The position numbers were made by a program, and so were the translations under genes. A DNA stretch of 64,000 nt from Desulforegula conservatrix Mb1Pa. Lineage in GTDB: Bacteria; Desulfobacterota; Desulfobacteria; Desulfobacterales; Desulforegulaceae. Location of the stretch: positions 1-64,000 of the forward strand of contig NZ_AUEY01000010.1 in assembly GCF_000426225.1 (NCBI RefSeq), in the 5' to 3' direction. Of this stretch, positions 51,565 to 61,877 are shown one piece after another; position 1 is the first letter of the stretch, and each line of letters starts with the position of its first letter. Below the pieces are notes generated by a model that did no database searches, was not told where the DNA came from, and saw nothing but the letters and a program-made list of their open reading frames with translations.

Positions 51565-54500
51565 TTGAAAAAGAGCAGTTCTCGAAATTCAGATGGTTTC
51601 ACTCCTATTGCCATTACCGGGATAGGATGCATATTTCCTAAATCAACAGGAGCAAAAGAGTTTTGGCGCGCCCTGTTCATGGGGCTTGACTGTGTTGGTG
51701 AAGTGCCTGAATCTCACTGGTCACCGTCTGATTATTATGACGAAGATCCCCAGAAACCTGATCACGTTTATTGCAAAAGGGGTGGGTTCATAGATCCTCA
51801 GGCTTATGATCCTTCTGAATTCGGGATACCTCCTTCAATTCTTGAAGCGACTGACTCGTCCCAGCTGCTTGGGCTAATAGCCGCAAAAATGGCGTTGAAT
51901 GACGCCGGATATGGCGAAGGCGGCAAGGAGTTCAACAGGAATAAGACCAGCGTAATAATAGGAGCAACCGGAACCCAGGAACTGACAGTTCCGCTTGCAA
52001 CTCGTCTTGGTCATCCTGTTTGGCGAAGGGCGCTGAATGATGCTGGTATTCCATCTGAAAAGACTGAAGAAGTCATCAAGAGAATATCCGCTGGTTTTGT
52101 CTCATGGCAGGAGAGTTCATTTCCAGGACTCTTAGGAAATGTGATAGCCGGAAGAATAGCGAACAGACTTGATTTGGGAGGAACAAACTGTGTGGTTGAC
52201 GCAGCTTGCGGAAGCTCGCTCGGCGCTATTCACCTTGCCCTTCTTGAGCTATTGACAGGCAGAAGTGATATGGCGATTACAGGGGGCGTTGACCTTCTTA
52301 ATGATATTTTTATGCATATGTGTTTTGCAAAGACAGGAGTTCTTTCAAAATCAGGAGATGCCAAACCTTTTTCTGAAAATGCGGATGGCACGGTACTTGG
52401 TGAAGGCATAGGCATGCTGACGTTGAAACGCCTTGAAGATGCAGAAAAAGATGGAGACAGAATCTACGCTGTAATTAAGGGCGCAGGTTCATCCAGCGAT
52501 GGCAAAAGCCAGAGTATTTACGCGCCCAATGCAAAGGGTCAGGAAAAGGCGCTTAAAAAGGCTTATGAGTTTGCCGGGTTCAGTCCTGCAACAGTTGATC
52601 TTGTTGAAGCCCATGGCACAGGAACAAGGGTAGGCGATGCAGTTGAATTCAATGCATTGCGCCACGTCTTTTCAAAGAGAGAAGAAAGAAATCAGATTGC
52701 GCTTGGCTCTGTAAAATCAATGATTGGCCATACAAAAGCCGCTGCCGGTGCTGCTGGAATGATAAAAACAGCTCTTGCCATTTATAATAAGGTAATACCT
52801 CCGACGTTGAAAATTTCTGTGCCTGACCCGAAGCTTGAAATAGAAAACAGTCCATTTTATCTACCATCAATATCTTTACCGTGGTTTTCAAATGATGAAC
52901 ATCCAAGAAGAGCCGGTGTATCAGCTTTTGGATTTGGAGGCAGCAATTTTCATATGGCACTCGAAGAATACAAAAAAGATAAAAATGAGCCGTCATGGGA
53001 TGGATCAATTGAAATATTCGCTTTCAGCTCTGATTCCAGAGAGGATTTGATGAAAGCTTTTGAAAAAGCAAGGAACACCATCGTTTCTGATGGCAAGATG
53101 ACAAGTCTGACAGCCTATGAATCAAGAAAAAGTTTTGATTCAAAAAAGAATTACAGACTTCTTGCTTCAGCGCTTTTTGACAAGGTTGGGGAGGTCTTTG
53201 AAAAGACAAAGGCAATGCTTGATGCAGGAGAAAAGGATTATACTTCCCGCTCAGGGTCAGCCTATTATGCAGAAGGTTCCAAACCAGGAAAAATTGCTTT
53301 TATTTTTCCAGGACAGGGAAGCCAGTATACAGGCATGGCGCGCGAGCTTTCCTGTATATTCCCGGAGATGATGGAAAGCATTGAAAAAGCTTCATCAGTT
53401 TTTAAAGGGGATCAAAAACTTCATGATCTCATCTATCCGAGATCAGGCGTAGAAGAAGAGAACGAATCAAATCTTAGAAATACTTCTGTTGCCCAGCCTG
53501 CCATAGGAGCAGTTAGTCTTGGAGCAATGAAGATTCTTGAAAGATTTGGCATAAAGCCTGACTCAGTATGCGGCCACAGCTTTGGTGAGCTTACTGCGCT
53601 TGCATCAGCAAAAAGTATAACTGAAGAGGATTTCTTCAAGCTTGCGGTTCTCCGAGGCAAATATATGGCTGAAGCAGGGAAGGGCGGAGACGCCGGAACC
53701 ATGCTTGCCGTAAAAGCACAGCTTGCTGATATTGAAAAAATGATAAGCGAAACCGGAGTGGATGTTGTTCTTGCGAACAGAAACAGCCACGACCAGGGAG
53801 TTCTGTCTGGTTCAGCAGAGGCAATTGAACAGGCAAAACAGCTTTGCAAGGAAAGAAAGATGAGAGGCTCCCAGCTCAATGTGGCGGCAGCCTTTCATAG
53901 TAAATATGTTGCTTCAGCTGCTGTTCCATTTTCTAAAGAGCTTGAAAAAATTGATTTCAGAAAAAATGAAATCCCGGTTTTTGCAAACACCACGGCTGCT
54001 CCTTATCCTTCGAGTATTGAGGAATCAAGGCATCTTCTTGGGAACCAGCTTGTGAATTCCGTCAATTTTGTCGGAATTATCGAAACCATGCATTCTTCAG
54101 GCGTTCATACCTTCATAGAAACAGGCCCCAAGACAGTTCTTACCGGGCTTGTAAAGTCGATACTCAAGGGCAAGGCTTTTGAATGCGCGGCAACAGACGA
54201 TTCATCCGGTAAAAAATCAGGCCTCCTTGATATCGCGACCCTTCTTTGTAAACTTGCTGCCATTGGCCATGAAATAGCTCTGGAAAACTGGGAAACCAAG
54301 CCTCTTGTTCCAAGAAAACCTAAAATGAATATTCCAATCAGCGGTACAAACTATAGAAGCCCAGAAAAAATTATTAAAATTCCGGCTTCTGAGCCTATGG
54401 TGATGACAAATTCTTCACTTTTATCTGCGAATGTCTCCGAAGTGGCAATAGAGAAAAATATAGAAACTAAGCCAGAAGTGGAAAACATAAAAAATGCTTC

Positions 54501-57500
54501 TGAATTAAAAAATGTGGCCTTGTCTTCAAACAATGATCCCATAATTGCGGTTAATCCTCAGATAACAGATTCTGCAAAAAATGTTTCTTCTGGCCCGGAA
54601 AGGCCGCCATCAATGGGCACTCAGGTTAGTAGTGTCTCTTCAAAATCTGCGGATGCAGCGGTAAGGTCAATTAATGAAGGTTTCAAGGCGATGCAGTCGC
54701 TTCAGATGCAGACTACAGACGCACACAAAAAATTCCTTGAAACCCAGATGCAGGCAAGTAAAACCCTCGAAACCCTGATGCAGAAGATCGGTGAAATATC
54801 TGGAATGACTTCTTCTGTCCAGGCATATGCTAATAACGTCTCTTCTGCTCCTGCTCAGAAAACCGTGAAGGCTGAATCATATCCTGATAGTAAACCTGCT
54901 TATGTTCAGAAAACTGCTGAACCTGAAAAAGCAATTATTGAAACAAAACAGGCTCCAAATGTAACGGTTGTTAAAACCGAGATTCATTCTCCAAAGTCTG
55001 CTTCTGTTGCTAAAGCAGATGCGATCGACCCTGAAAAAATTAAAAATGCCCTTCTTGGTGTTGTAAGCGATCTTACAGGTTATCCGGTTGAAATGCTTGA
55101 TCTTGATATGGATATCGAATCTGATCTCGGCATAGATTCTATCAAGAGGGTTGAGATTCTTTCAGCGTTTGAAGAAAAAATGCCTGGAGCCGGTAATGTT
55201 GATCCTTCAGATCTTGGAAGGCTTAAAACCCTTGGGCAGATAATTGACCATGTTTCAGTTAATTTACCGGTTAATGCCCAGACTGCCAATATTCCTTCAA
55301 GTTCAAAAGCCAATATTCAGGCTGGCCCTGATAAGGAAAAAATAAAGGAAACGCTGATAGATGTTGTCAGCAATCTTACGGGCTATCCTGCGGAAATGCT
55401 TGATCTTGATATGGATATAGAGTCAGATCTCGGCATAGATTCTATCAAACGGGTTGAGATTCTTTCTGCTTTTGAAGAAAAGATGCCCGGAGCTGGAAAT
55501 ATTGATCCTTCAGACCTTGGAACACTTAAGACTCTTGGCCAGATAATCGATTATATAGTCAAGATTTCTCCATCTGATTCTACTATTGTTTTGCAGGACT
55601 CTTCGGCTAGTGTGAATAAATCTGCAGATTCTGATGAAATAAGAGTGGCTCTTCTTGATGTGGTGAGTTCTCTCACAGGATATCCAGTGGAAATGCTTGA
55701 TCTTGATATGGATATTGAATCTGATTTAGGAATAGATTCAATCAAACGAGTTGAGATTCTTTCAGCTTTTGAAGAGAAGATGCCAGGAGCCGGAAATATT
55801 GATCCGTCAGACCTTGGAACGCTTAAGACTCTTGGCCAGATAATTAAACATGTATCCACCAATCATTTATCCATAAGGCATGTCTCTCAATCAGGGCCTT
55901 CTGAAACCGCCACAGTAAATGTTCAGGCATCTTCTTCAGGACATGATTCTGAAAAAATCAAAGATCTGCTTATTGAAGTCGTAAGTAGTCTAACAGGCTA
56001 TCCTTCGGAAATGCTTGATCTTGATATGGATATTGAGTCTGATCTTGGTATTGATTCCATAAAAAGAGTCGAGATTCTTTCAGCTTTTGAAGAAAAAATG
56101 CCGGGGATTCCTCCTGTTCAGCCTGATGATCTCGGAAAACTGAAAACCCTTGGCCAGATAATCAGTCATATTAACAGCCTCTGCTCAGGGTCTGGCAGTA
56201 AAGAACAGCCATCTGCAATATTATCAGAAGCAGGCCCAATTGAGGTTAAGTCTGCTGATAAGATCTCCTTGCCAGAAGATATCTCAAGAAAAACCGTAAA
56301 TGTTTACAAGATGACTGGTTCTGCTTCTTCAGAAAAAATTGTCTTGCCAGACTCAGGAACGGTTTTTGTAACAGGCTGTCTTGATGGACTTGGAAAAGAA
56401 GTTGCCCAAGAGCTTTCATCTAAAGGCATTAATGTTAAAACCATTGATATTGACCAGCCAGACCAGAAAGATCAGCCAGATCAGATAGACTGGGCCGGGC
56501 AGTTTTCTGATAATGCCGCAGGTCTGATTATTGTAGCGGATAACTCTCCTGAATCAGGAATCTGGAAGGATTCAAAAGCAGACTTTCTTAAAAAAGCTTT
56601 TCTTGCAGCAAAAAATGCTTCTGCCAAGCTCTGCGCGGCTGGCAAGGAAAAAAGCGCTGTTTTTGCAACAATAACAAGACTTGATGGCGCTTTCGGCTTT
56701 CTTACCTCAAATATCTCTGATCCGATGCAGGGCGCTCTTCCTGGTCTGGTTAAAACAGCAAGAATCGAGTGGCCAGATGTTTCATGCAGGGCTTTTGACG
56801 TCAGTCCTTTTATATCAGACATTAAAAAAACAGCTTCTCTTATTGCGGATGAAATTCTGTCAAAAGGACCTGTTGAAACCGGATTTGATGATTTCTCACA
56901 GTATGGTCTTGAGCTTGAAGATGTGAGCTTCAGCAAGCCGGTTCAAACAATGGGCAAGAATGATGTTGTTATTATAACCGGAGGCGCAAGAGGAGTTACA
57001 GCTGCATGCGCTGAAGAGCTTGCTGAATTCTGTCAGCCGATAATGGTTCTGCTGGGCAGATCTCCCGAACCTGAAAAAGAACCTGCCTGGCTTTCCAGCG
57101 TTAATGGTGAGCCTGCGATGAAAAAAGCCATTCTTGATAATGAGTTCAAGGGCAAGAAGGCAACTCCCCAGGAACTTGAAAAATCTTACAGAAAATTCAA
57201 GGCTGGAAGAGAAATTTCAGAAACAATAGACTCGATAAAATTAAAAGGTTCAAAGGCCTTTTATTATCAGGCTGATGTAAGAAGTCATTCTGACATGGAA
57301 ATGGTCGTAGACAAAATTAGAACAAAATATGGCTCTGTAAGCGCAATAATTCACGGAGCTGGAGTTCTTGAAGACAGATTCATTGCGGACAAGACAATTA
57401 CCCAGTTTGAAAACGTATTCGGAACAAAAACCGAAGGACTCAAAAATATTCTCGACGCCACAAGAAACGATCCTCTCAAGGCCATTGTATTCTTCTCTTC

Positions 57501-58716
57501 AGTATCCGCCAGAATGGGGAACAAGGGGCAGGTTGATTACGCAATGGCCAATGAAGTTCTTAACAAGATGGCTGTTTATGAATCCTCCAAGAGGCCTGGA
57601 TGCAGGGTTGTTTCAATAAACTGGGGGCCTTGGGATGGGGGCATGGTTAATCCAGCCCTCAAAAAAGAATTTAGCAGACAGGGCATAGATCTTATACCAA
57701 TCAAATCAGGTGCTGCCGCAATGGTTTCTGAAATGTGCTCTTCAGCTGATGGGCTCGTCGAAGTTGTAATAGGAGCCGAATTCAGGCACGAAGATAAACC
57801 GTCTGACAGGAAAAAAGATGAAGTTTTTTCTTCTGATCAGGGAATCGTTGTGAAGGCAGGAATTTCAGAATATCCTGTTCTTAAAGATCATATGATTGGC
57901 GGGAAGGCAGTTGTTCCTGTGGCCATCATGTCTGAATGGTTTGCCCACGCCGCCCTTATTTCCAATCCAGGACTTCATTTCCAGGCGCTTGAGAATCTCA
58001 GGGTTCTTAATGGAATAAAGCTGGATTCTGAAAGTGCCGAATTTAAAATTTCAGCTTCCAAGCCTGTTAAAATTGACGGCTTATTTAAGACTGATCTTGA
58101 AATAAGAAGCATGACAAAAAACGGATCGGAAAGAATTCATGCAAGGGCCACTGCAGTTCTTGGAACAAAAAAGGCAAAATTCACAGGAGATAAAAACACC
58201 GAGCCAGTCTATTCCGAGATTCCCATGGCAATTACAGCCGAAGATATGTACGAAAAGATTCTTTTTCACGGCAACAGCCTTAAAGGAGTCTCTGAAATCA
58301 AAGGCTTGTCAGATAAAGGGATGACAGCGATTGCAGCAACTGCGCCGTCTCCTTCTGATTGGATAATCAATCCTTTAAGGAAAAAGTGGGTTTCTGATCC
58401 GCTGATTCTTGATTCGGCGTTCCAGATGGCTTCGGCATGGTGCTATATGAATTACGGGAAAGTTTCTCTTCCTTCGTTTGCAGTCCAGTATATTCAATAT
58501 GCTGATAAATTTTCACCCGGAAATATCGAAATATCCATGAAAACCAAATCTGTATCTGGCAGCAGAATGTCCGCCGATTTTGTTTTTACCAGTGAAAGCG
58601 GAGAAATTATCGCTGAAATCAAGGGTTTTGAATCTGTCATGGATTTTTCTCTGAATCAGGTTTTTAAGAAAGATGGCATCAAGCTTAAGGTTGTTGTTCC
58701 AGCAGATCTTAATTAA
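51565..58716 (+). CDS. PfaA-like iterative type I synthase: KS-AT-ACPx4-KR-DH
   Basis: The protein has 2383 residues with a TTG start 4 bases after AGGTGA. The ketosynthase (about 12-470) has DAACGSSLG (C215), VEAHGTGTRVGD and the His in SMIGHTKAAAG. The acyltransferase (about 575-880) has FPGQGSQYTGM and GHSFGELTA (S672). A long Ser/Ala/Gln-rich linker (about 930-1150) follows, then four carrier domains with phosphopantetheine serines at 1192, 1293, 1392 and 1498, all in LGIDSIKRVEIL. A ketoreductase begins at ITGGARGVTA (1806). A C-terminal double-hotdog dehydratase has H2109 (HMIGGKAVVP) and D2283. The layout is that of PUFA-synthase subunit PfaA. PfaB, PfaC and PfaD are not adjacent, so the product is unknown; an unusual lipid is likely. 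Confidence 0.9.
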   Translation: MKKSSSRNSDGFTPIAITGIGCIFPKSTGAKEFWRALFMGLDCVGEVPESHWSPSDYYDEDPQKPDHVYCKRGGFIDPQAYDPSEFGIPPSILEATDSSQLLGLIAAKMALNDAGYGEGGKEFNRNKTSVIIGATGTQELTVPLATRLGHPVWRRALNDAGIPSEKTEEVIKRISAGFVSWQESSFPGLLGNVIAGRIANRLDLGGTNCVVDAACGSSLGAIHLALLELLTGRSDMAITGGVDLLNDIFMHMCFAKTGVLSKSGDAKPFSENADGTVLGEGIGMLTLKRLEDAEKDGDRIYAVIKGAGSSSDGKSQSIYAPNAKGQEKALKKAYEFAGFSPATVDLVEAHGTGTRVGDAVEFNALRHVFSKREERNQIALGSVKSMIGHTKAAAGAAGMIKTALAIYNKVIPPTLKISVPDPKLEIENSPFYLPSISLPWFSNDEHPRRAGVSAFGFGGSNFHMALEEYKKDKNEPSWDGSIEIFAFSSDSREDLMKAFEKARNTIVSDGKMTSLTAYESRKSFDSKKNYRLLASALFDKVGEVFEKTKAMLDAGEKDYTSRSGSAYYAEGSKPGKIAFIFPGQGSQYTGMARELSCIFPEMMESIEKASSVFKGDQKLHDLIYPRSGVEEENESNLRNTSVAQPAIGAVSLGAMKILERFGIKPDSVCGHSFGELTALASAKSITEEDFFKLAVLRGKYMAEAGKGGDAGTMLAVKAQLADIEKMISETGVDVVLANRNSHDQGVLSGSAEAIEQAKQLCKERKMRGSQLNVAAAFHSKYVASAAVPFSKELEKIDFRKNEIPVFANTTAAPYPSSIEESRHLLGNQLVNSVNFVGIIETMHSSGVHTFIETGPKTVLTGLVKSILKGKAFECAATDDSSGKKSGLLDIATLLCKLAAIGHEIALENWETKPLVPRKPKMNIPISGTNYRSPEKIIKIPASEPMVMTNSSLLSANVSEVAIEKNIETKPEVENIKNASELKNVALSSNNDPIIAVNPQITDSAKNVSSGPERPPSMGTQVSSVSSKSADAAVRSINEGFKAMQSLQMQTTDAHKKFLETQMQASKTLETLMQKIGEISGMTSSVQAYANNVSSAPAQKTVKAESYPDSKPAYVQKTAEPEKAIIETKQAPNVTVVKTEIHSPKSASVAKADAIDPEKIKNALLGVVSDLTGYPVEMLDLDMDIESDLGIDSIKRVEILSAFEEKMPGAGNVDPSDLGRLKTLGQIIDHVSVNLPVNAQTANIPSSSKANIQAGPDKEKIKETLIDVVSNLTGYPAEMLDLDMDIESDLGIDSIKRVEILSAFEEKMPGAGNIDPSDLGTLKTLGQIIDYIVKISPSDSTIVLQDSSASVNKSADSDEIRVALLDVVSSLTGYPVEMLDLDMDIESDLGIDSIKRVEILSAFEEKMPGAGNIDPSDLGTLKTLGQIIKHVSTNHLSIRHVSQSGPSETATVNVQASSSGHDSEKIKDLLIEVVSSLTGYPSEMLDLDMDIESDLGIDSIKRVEILSAFEEKMPGIPPVQPDDLGKLKTLGQIISHINSLCSGSGSKEQPSAILSEAGPIEVKSADKISLPEDISRKTVNVYKMTGSASSEKIVLPDSGTVFVTGCLDGLGKEVAQELSSKGINVKTIDIDQPDQKDQPDQIDWAGQFSDNAAGLIIVADNSPESGIWKDSKADFLKKAFLAAKNASAKLCAAGKEKSAVFATITRLDGAFGFLTSNISDPMQGALPGLVKTARIEWPDVSCRAFDVSPFISDIKKTASLIADEILSKGPVETGFDDFSQYGLELEDVSFSKPVQTMGKNDVVIITGGARGVTAACAEELAEFCQPIMVLLGRSPEPEKEPAWLSSVNGEPAMKKAILDNEFKGKKATPQELEKSYRKFKAGREISETIDSIKLKGSKAFYYQADVRSHSDMEMVVDKIRTKYGSVSAIIHGAGVLEDRFIADKTITQFENVFGTKTEGLKNILDATRNDPLKAIVFFSSVSARMGNKGQVDYAMANEVLNKMAVYESSKRPGCRVVSINWGPWDGGMVNPALKKEFSRQGIDLIPIKSGAAAMVSEMCSSADGLVEVVIGAEFRHEDKPSDRKKDEVFSSDQGIVVKAGISEYPVLKDHMIGGKAVVPVAIMSEWFAHAALISNPGLHFQALENLRVLNGIKLDSESAEFKISASKPVKIDGLFKTDLEIRSMTKNGSERIHARATAVLGTKKAKFTGDKNTEPVYSEIPMAITAEDMYEKILFHGNSLKGVSEIKGLSDKGMTAIAATAPSPSDWIINPLRKKWVSDPLILDSAFQMASAWCYMNYGKVSLPSFAVQYIQYADKFSPGNIEISMKTKSVSGSRMSADFVFTSESGEIIAEIKGFESVMDFSLNQVFKKDGIKLKVVVPADLN

Positions 58717-58768
58717 GGGTACTGAGTTCATACTATTGAAGAATCATTCTTTTCAAGCCTTAAGATTA

Positions 58769-58888
58769 ACAAGACCAATTATCGTCATTCCGGCGCAGGC
58801 TGGAATCCAGAAGTAATTGAAAATACTGGATGCCGGATCAAGTCCGACATGACGCCAATGCCCTTTTTTGATTTTTTGAGAGACCATC
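58769..58888. repeat. Family A miniature element, copy 9 (decayed)
   Basis: Inner arms TCATTCCGGCGCAGGCTGG and ATGCCGGATCAAGTCCG are clear. Both outer ends have drifted (AACAAGACC, GAGAGACCATC). Confidence 0.75.
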
Positions 58889-58905
58889 TTATTAGAACCT
58901 AATAG

Positions 58906-58938
58906 TAAAAAGGCGCGCAAAAACATAATTTGCGCGCC
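58906..58938 (-). terminator. Terminator of the WD40-like gene
   Basis: On the minus strand a perfect GGCGCGCAAA/TTTGCGCGCC-type stem is followed by TTTTTA, 31 bases after the stop codon. Confidence 0.85.
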
Positions 58939-58968
58939 GGATTCATGCTCTTGTTGTAGGTTTTTTAT

Positions 58969-60453
58969 CTAAGGATAAATTTCTATTTGAACAAAATTTG
59001 GATTCTCAGGATTATTGAGGCCAATAACACTAAATTTTCCGTTTTCAAATTTTGGAGGTATGTTTTTTAGAAAATTGTCAACCTTGATTTTTGACTCTGA
59101 ACCGTTAATAACAAGGAACCACTTGTCGTTTTTGGAAGCTTCGAATGCAATATGTTTGCTGTCAGAGCTGAAAACAGGAAATCCGGCAGCGTCATACCAT
59201 CCGTTTTCATTTTCGTTCATTACCAGGGTCATTTTTTTATCATTTTGTGCTATGTATGCGGCTGTTTTTGAATCAGGGCTGAATGTGGAAAAAGAAAGCA
59301 TTTCATAAGATTTTCCTTGTTTACCATCTATTACTGCTATCCACTTCCCTCCATTAAGCCCGAAGAACATTATCCTCTTGCCATCAGGACTGCTCTCAGG
59401 CAGTGATATTTTTTCGTAAGGCTCACTCTGGACTCCGTCAATAAAGACATAATTTTTTCCGTCTTTTTCGCCTGAATATACAAAATGATTGCTTTCAAAA
59501 GTAAAAAAATAAGGGCCGATGGCGTCAAGTTCAGGGCCTTTCTCTTTGCCTTTGACTATGAACCATTTGCCTTTTTTCTGGGCAGAATAAACAAGTTCTG
59601 ATGTTTTTGGATCAAAAATTGGTGAGCCTACAAGATCAAAGGATTCATTTTTTTTCTGGTCAGCCATAATGAAAAAGTCATTGGAGTCCTGGGCTGCGAA
59701 GGCGAAGTGTTTGCCGTCTGAGCTGAAAGTCAGCCGGAACACATTATTGTATGCCTTGCTCTTCCAGTCATCAAGGATAACTTTCCATTTTGATTCCTCT
59801 CTGAGAGCGTAAGCAAGTTTTGAGGAGTCAGGGCTGAAAACGAGTTCCTTGGCGCCTTGGGTCTTGGCAATGGTTTTATCATCAAGAACAACATGCCATT
59901 CTTTAAGCAGAAGTCCTCTGTAAGCAATATGCTTGCTGTCAGGGCTGAAAAGGATCGGTTCATCATTTGCTATTGTCTGGAAGGCAGGCCCCTTGCTTTC
60001 ATTTTTTACAACAAAGTGATTCGCACCTGTCTGGGCATGATATGCAAGATTATTCCCGTCAGGACTGTAGACAAGCCCCGCAGCTCCGTCATAGCTTGTA
60101 CCTTCTTTTTCTCTTCGGACAACCACTGATTTTCCGGCTGCGAGTCCTATATAGGATATTTCAGGTCTTATCGGATTAAAAACAGGCGTGTTTTTTCCTA
60201 TGGCATCATATACTTTTCCTGAAATCTGATCGTGCATGACAAACATGCCTAATTTGTTGGAAAGAACATAAGCAATGGATCCTGAAGCATTATCACTGAC
60301 AATGGATTTAGGAAAAAATTTGATGCCCTGGGGTACCGAGCTGATCGTGCTGGAGTTTTCACTGAAAGCATGGGTAGATGATGCATGGGAACAGATTAGT
60401 ATTGATGTGACTGCAATAGCTAAAACCAATTTATTAATTTTAAAACATTTCAT
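58969..60453 (-). CDS. Exported WD40/TolB-like beta-propeller protein
   Basis: The protein has 494 residues. A Sec signal peptide (basic MKCFKINK, hydrophobic core LVLAIAVTSILIC, cleavage near THA-FS) is followed by about ten repeats of the PD40 type. Each contains a variant of SPDGKxIAY/F, for example YSPDGNNLAYHAQ, FSPDSKHIAYRG, FSSDGKHFAFAAQ and FSSDSKHIAFEAS. A recurring GxxWxVVxDG strand (KWFLVINGSE, KWIAVIDGKQ) alternates with them. It probably forms one or two propellers in the periplasm or outside the cell. Its partner is unknown and the gene is monocistronic. Confidence 0.85.
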   Translation of the reverse strand: MKCFKINKLVLAIAVTSILICSHASSTHAFSENSSTISSVPQGIKFFPKSIVSDNASGSIAYVLSNKLGMFVMHDQISGKVYDAIGKNTPVFNPIRPEISYIGLAAGKSVVVRREKEGTSYDGAAGLVYSPDGNNLAYHAQTGANHFVVKNESKGPAFQTIANDEPILFSPDSKHIAYRGLLLKEWHVVLDDKTIAKTQGAKELVFSPDSSKLAYALREESKWKVILDDWKSKAYNNVFRLTFSSDGKHFAFAAQDSNDFFIMADQKKNESFDLVGSPIFDPKTSELVYSAQKKGKWFIVKGKEKGPELDAIGPYFFTFESNHFVYSGEKDGKNYVFIDGVQSEPYEKISLPESSPDGKRIMFFGLNGGKWIAVIDGKQGKSYEMLSFSTFSPDSKTAAYIAQNDKKMTLVMNENENGWYDAAGFPVFSSDSKHIAFEASKNDKWFLVINGSESKIKVDNFLKNIPPKFENGKFSVIGLNNPENPNFVQIEIYP

Positions 60454-60504
60454 ACTCGAGTGCGCCTTGTTTTGTGTTAATGAATGAAAGATAACAGTGG
60501 CCCG

Positions 60505-61452
60505 TTACCATTCCGCATTTACTTCAGGATTAATGAATAAAGAGGAATTTATATTTATTAGTTCAATAAACAGTATTTCGTCCATCTCGGTTTCAAAAAG
60601 AGTTTGGGCCTTTAAAAGCTGGTTAACAGTTAAACCTTTTGAGTCCCTTAGATTGGCTTTCTTCAGATAGGCCCCCTCAAAAGCAGCACCTTCAAGATCA
60701 CAACCCTTCAGATTGACACTAAAGAGGTTGCATCCGCTCAAGTCCGCATTTGTGAGGTTCGCGTTTTCCAGATTCGAATTTTCAAGGTCTGATTCATTTA
60801 GTTTTGATTCCTGCATGACAGCGTTTATAAATATTGTGTTTCTGAGATCTGCATTTTTGAGGTCAGCTTTCCATAAGACAGCGTTTTTAAAATTAGCATT
60901 TGAAAGAACAGAGCTGTACAGATTGGTATCTTCCATATAAGAGTTTGCCATGGAGGCATTTCTGAGATCGCAAAAACTCATGTCAGAACGCCACATATTA
61001 GCGCCCTCAAGATTGTACCGCCTCATATCCATGTTCCTTAGATAGCAGTTATTAAGATCAATTGCGCTGATACCGATTTCATTCATTCTTTTTATATTGC
61101 CCCTGATCCTTCTGGCGGCTTCCTCAGCTTTCCAGTTCCTGAAATCGTCTATCTCATCCTGGTATCTTCTTGCAAGAAGCTTGTTATTTCCTTTCTGCTG
61201 GAACCAGACGATGATCACACCAAGCATCAGAATATCAATAAGAACGCCGTGGGCCTCGGCCAGAAGGTTTTCCGTGAAAGACCTCGGGCCATAATAATCC
61301 TTTGATATGAAAAGTACGAATCCTAACATGACAATAAAAACAACTACAGATATGCTGATTGGGTTGGTTATCAATTTTTCGAACCAGTCTTCTTTTTCAG
61401 AACTGAGTGAAAAATGCTGATACGGTTTATTTTCAGAATTTTTTTTGTTCAT
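60505..61452 (-). CDS. Membrane-anchored pentapeptide-repeat protein
   Basis: The protein has about 315 residues. Two hydrophobic segments (about 33-55 and 72-92) are followed by a charged helix (RRYQDEIDDFRNWKAEEAARR). About 25 tandem A(D/N)LxX pentapeptides follow (residues about 135-270, e.g. ADLKNADLRN and ANLTNADLSGCNL), forming a right-handed quadrilateral helix facing the cytosol. A short non-repeat cap ends the protein. The longer open frame upstream (to 61818) runs through a family A element and was discarded; MNKKNSENKP at 61452 is the first plausible start, although its Shine-Dalgarno is weak. The function is unknown. Confidence 0.8.
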   Translation of the reverse strand: MNKKNSENKPYQHFSLSSEKEDWFEKLITNPISISVVVFIVMLGFVLFISKDYYGPRSFTENLLAEAHGVLIDILMLGVIIVWFQQKGNNKLLARRYQDEIDDFRNWKAEEAARRIRGNIKRMNEIGISAIDLNNCYLRNMDMRRYNLEGANMWRSDMSFCDLRNASMANSYMEDTNLYSSVLSNANFKNAVLWKADLKNADLRNTIFINAVMQESKLNESDLENSNLENANLTNADLSGCNLFSVNLKGCDLEGAAFEGAYLKKANLRDSKGLTVNQLLKAQTLFETEMDEILFIELININSSLFINPEVNAEW

Positions 61453-61494
61453 AAAGAGTAATGCACCAGGAAATGGATGGTTTGCAGTATTTAT

Positions 61495-61650
61495 GATGGA
61501 CTCGCAAAAAGTAAGATTCCCGTCATTCCGGCGGGGCTTGTACCAGTGAAAACAGGGAGCCGGAATCAAGAAGTAATTGAAAATACACAGATGCCGGATC
61601 AAGTCCCGGTATGACGTCGACGCCTTATTTTGACTTTTTGCGGTCTTGTC
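61495..61650. repeat. Family A miniature element, copy 10 (extended)
   Basis: The 156-bp copy has intact ends GATGGACTCGCAAAAAGT and TTTTTGCGGTCTTGTC and a perfect ATTTAT duplication (61489-61494, 61651-61656). It is longer than the others through an extra GGCTTGTACCAGTGAAAAC segment that also occurs at about 39648. Confidence 0.9.
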
Positions 61651-61751
61651 ATTTATGAATGCAGTATGGATTTTTTCTTTATTTATGTCAATTTTCAAGT
61701 AAACAATGCGATGATGAAAGCATCTGTATTTCAAGGCAACCGCAAATAGCC

Positions 61752-61854
61752 GTTTCCCGTCATACAGTCGAAGTCCGTAATCCGGAAATATCTGAAAATA
61801 CAGGATCAAGTCCGGCATGACGCCACCTCTTTTTGGTGCTTTTGCGAACCCATC
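61752..61854. repeat. Family A fragment
   Basis: Inner arms CAGTCGAAGTCCGTAATCC and GGATCAAGTCCGGCATGACG and a right end GCGAACCCATC remain. The left end is missing. Confidence 0.65.
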
Positions 61855-61877
61855 AACTACAGTAATAATAAAAATAT

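Noticed and set aside
55030-56175. Regular near-identical repeats suggesting a CRISPR or tandem array
   Set aside because: They are four in-frame acyl carrier domains about 300 bp apart inside the synthase gene.
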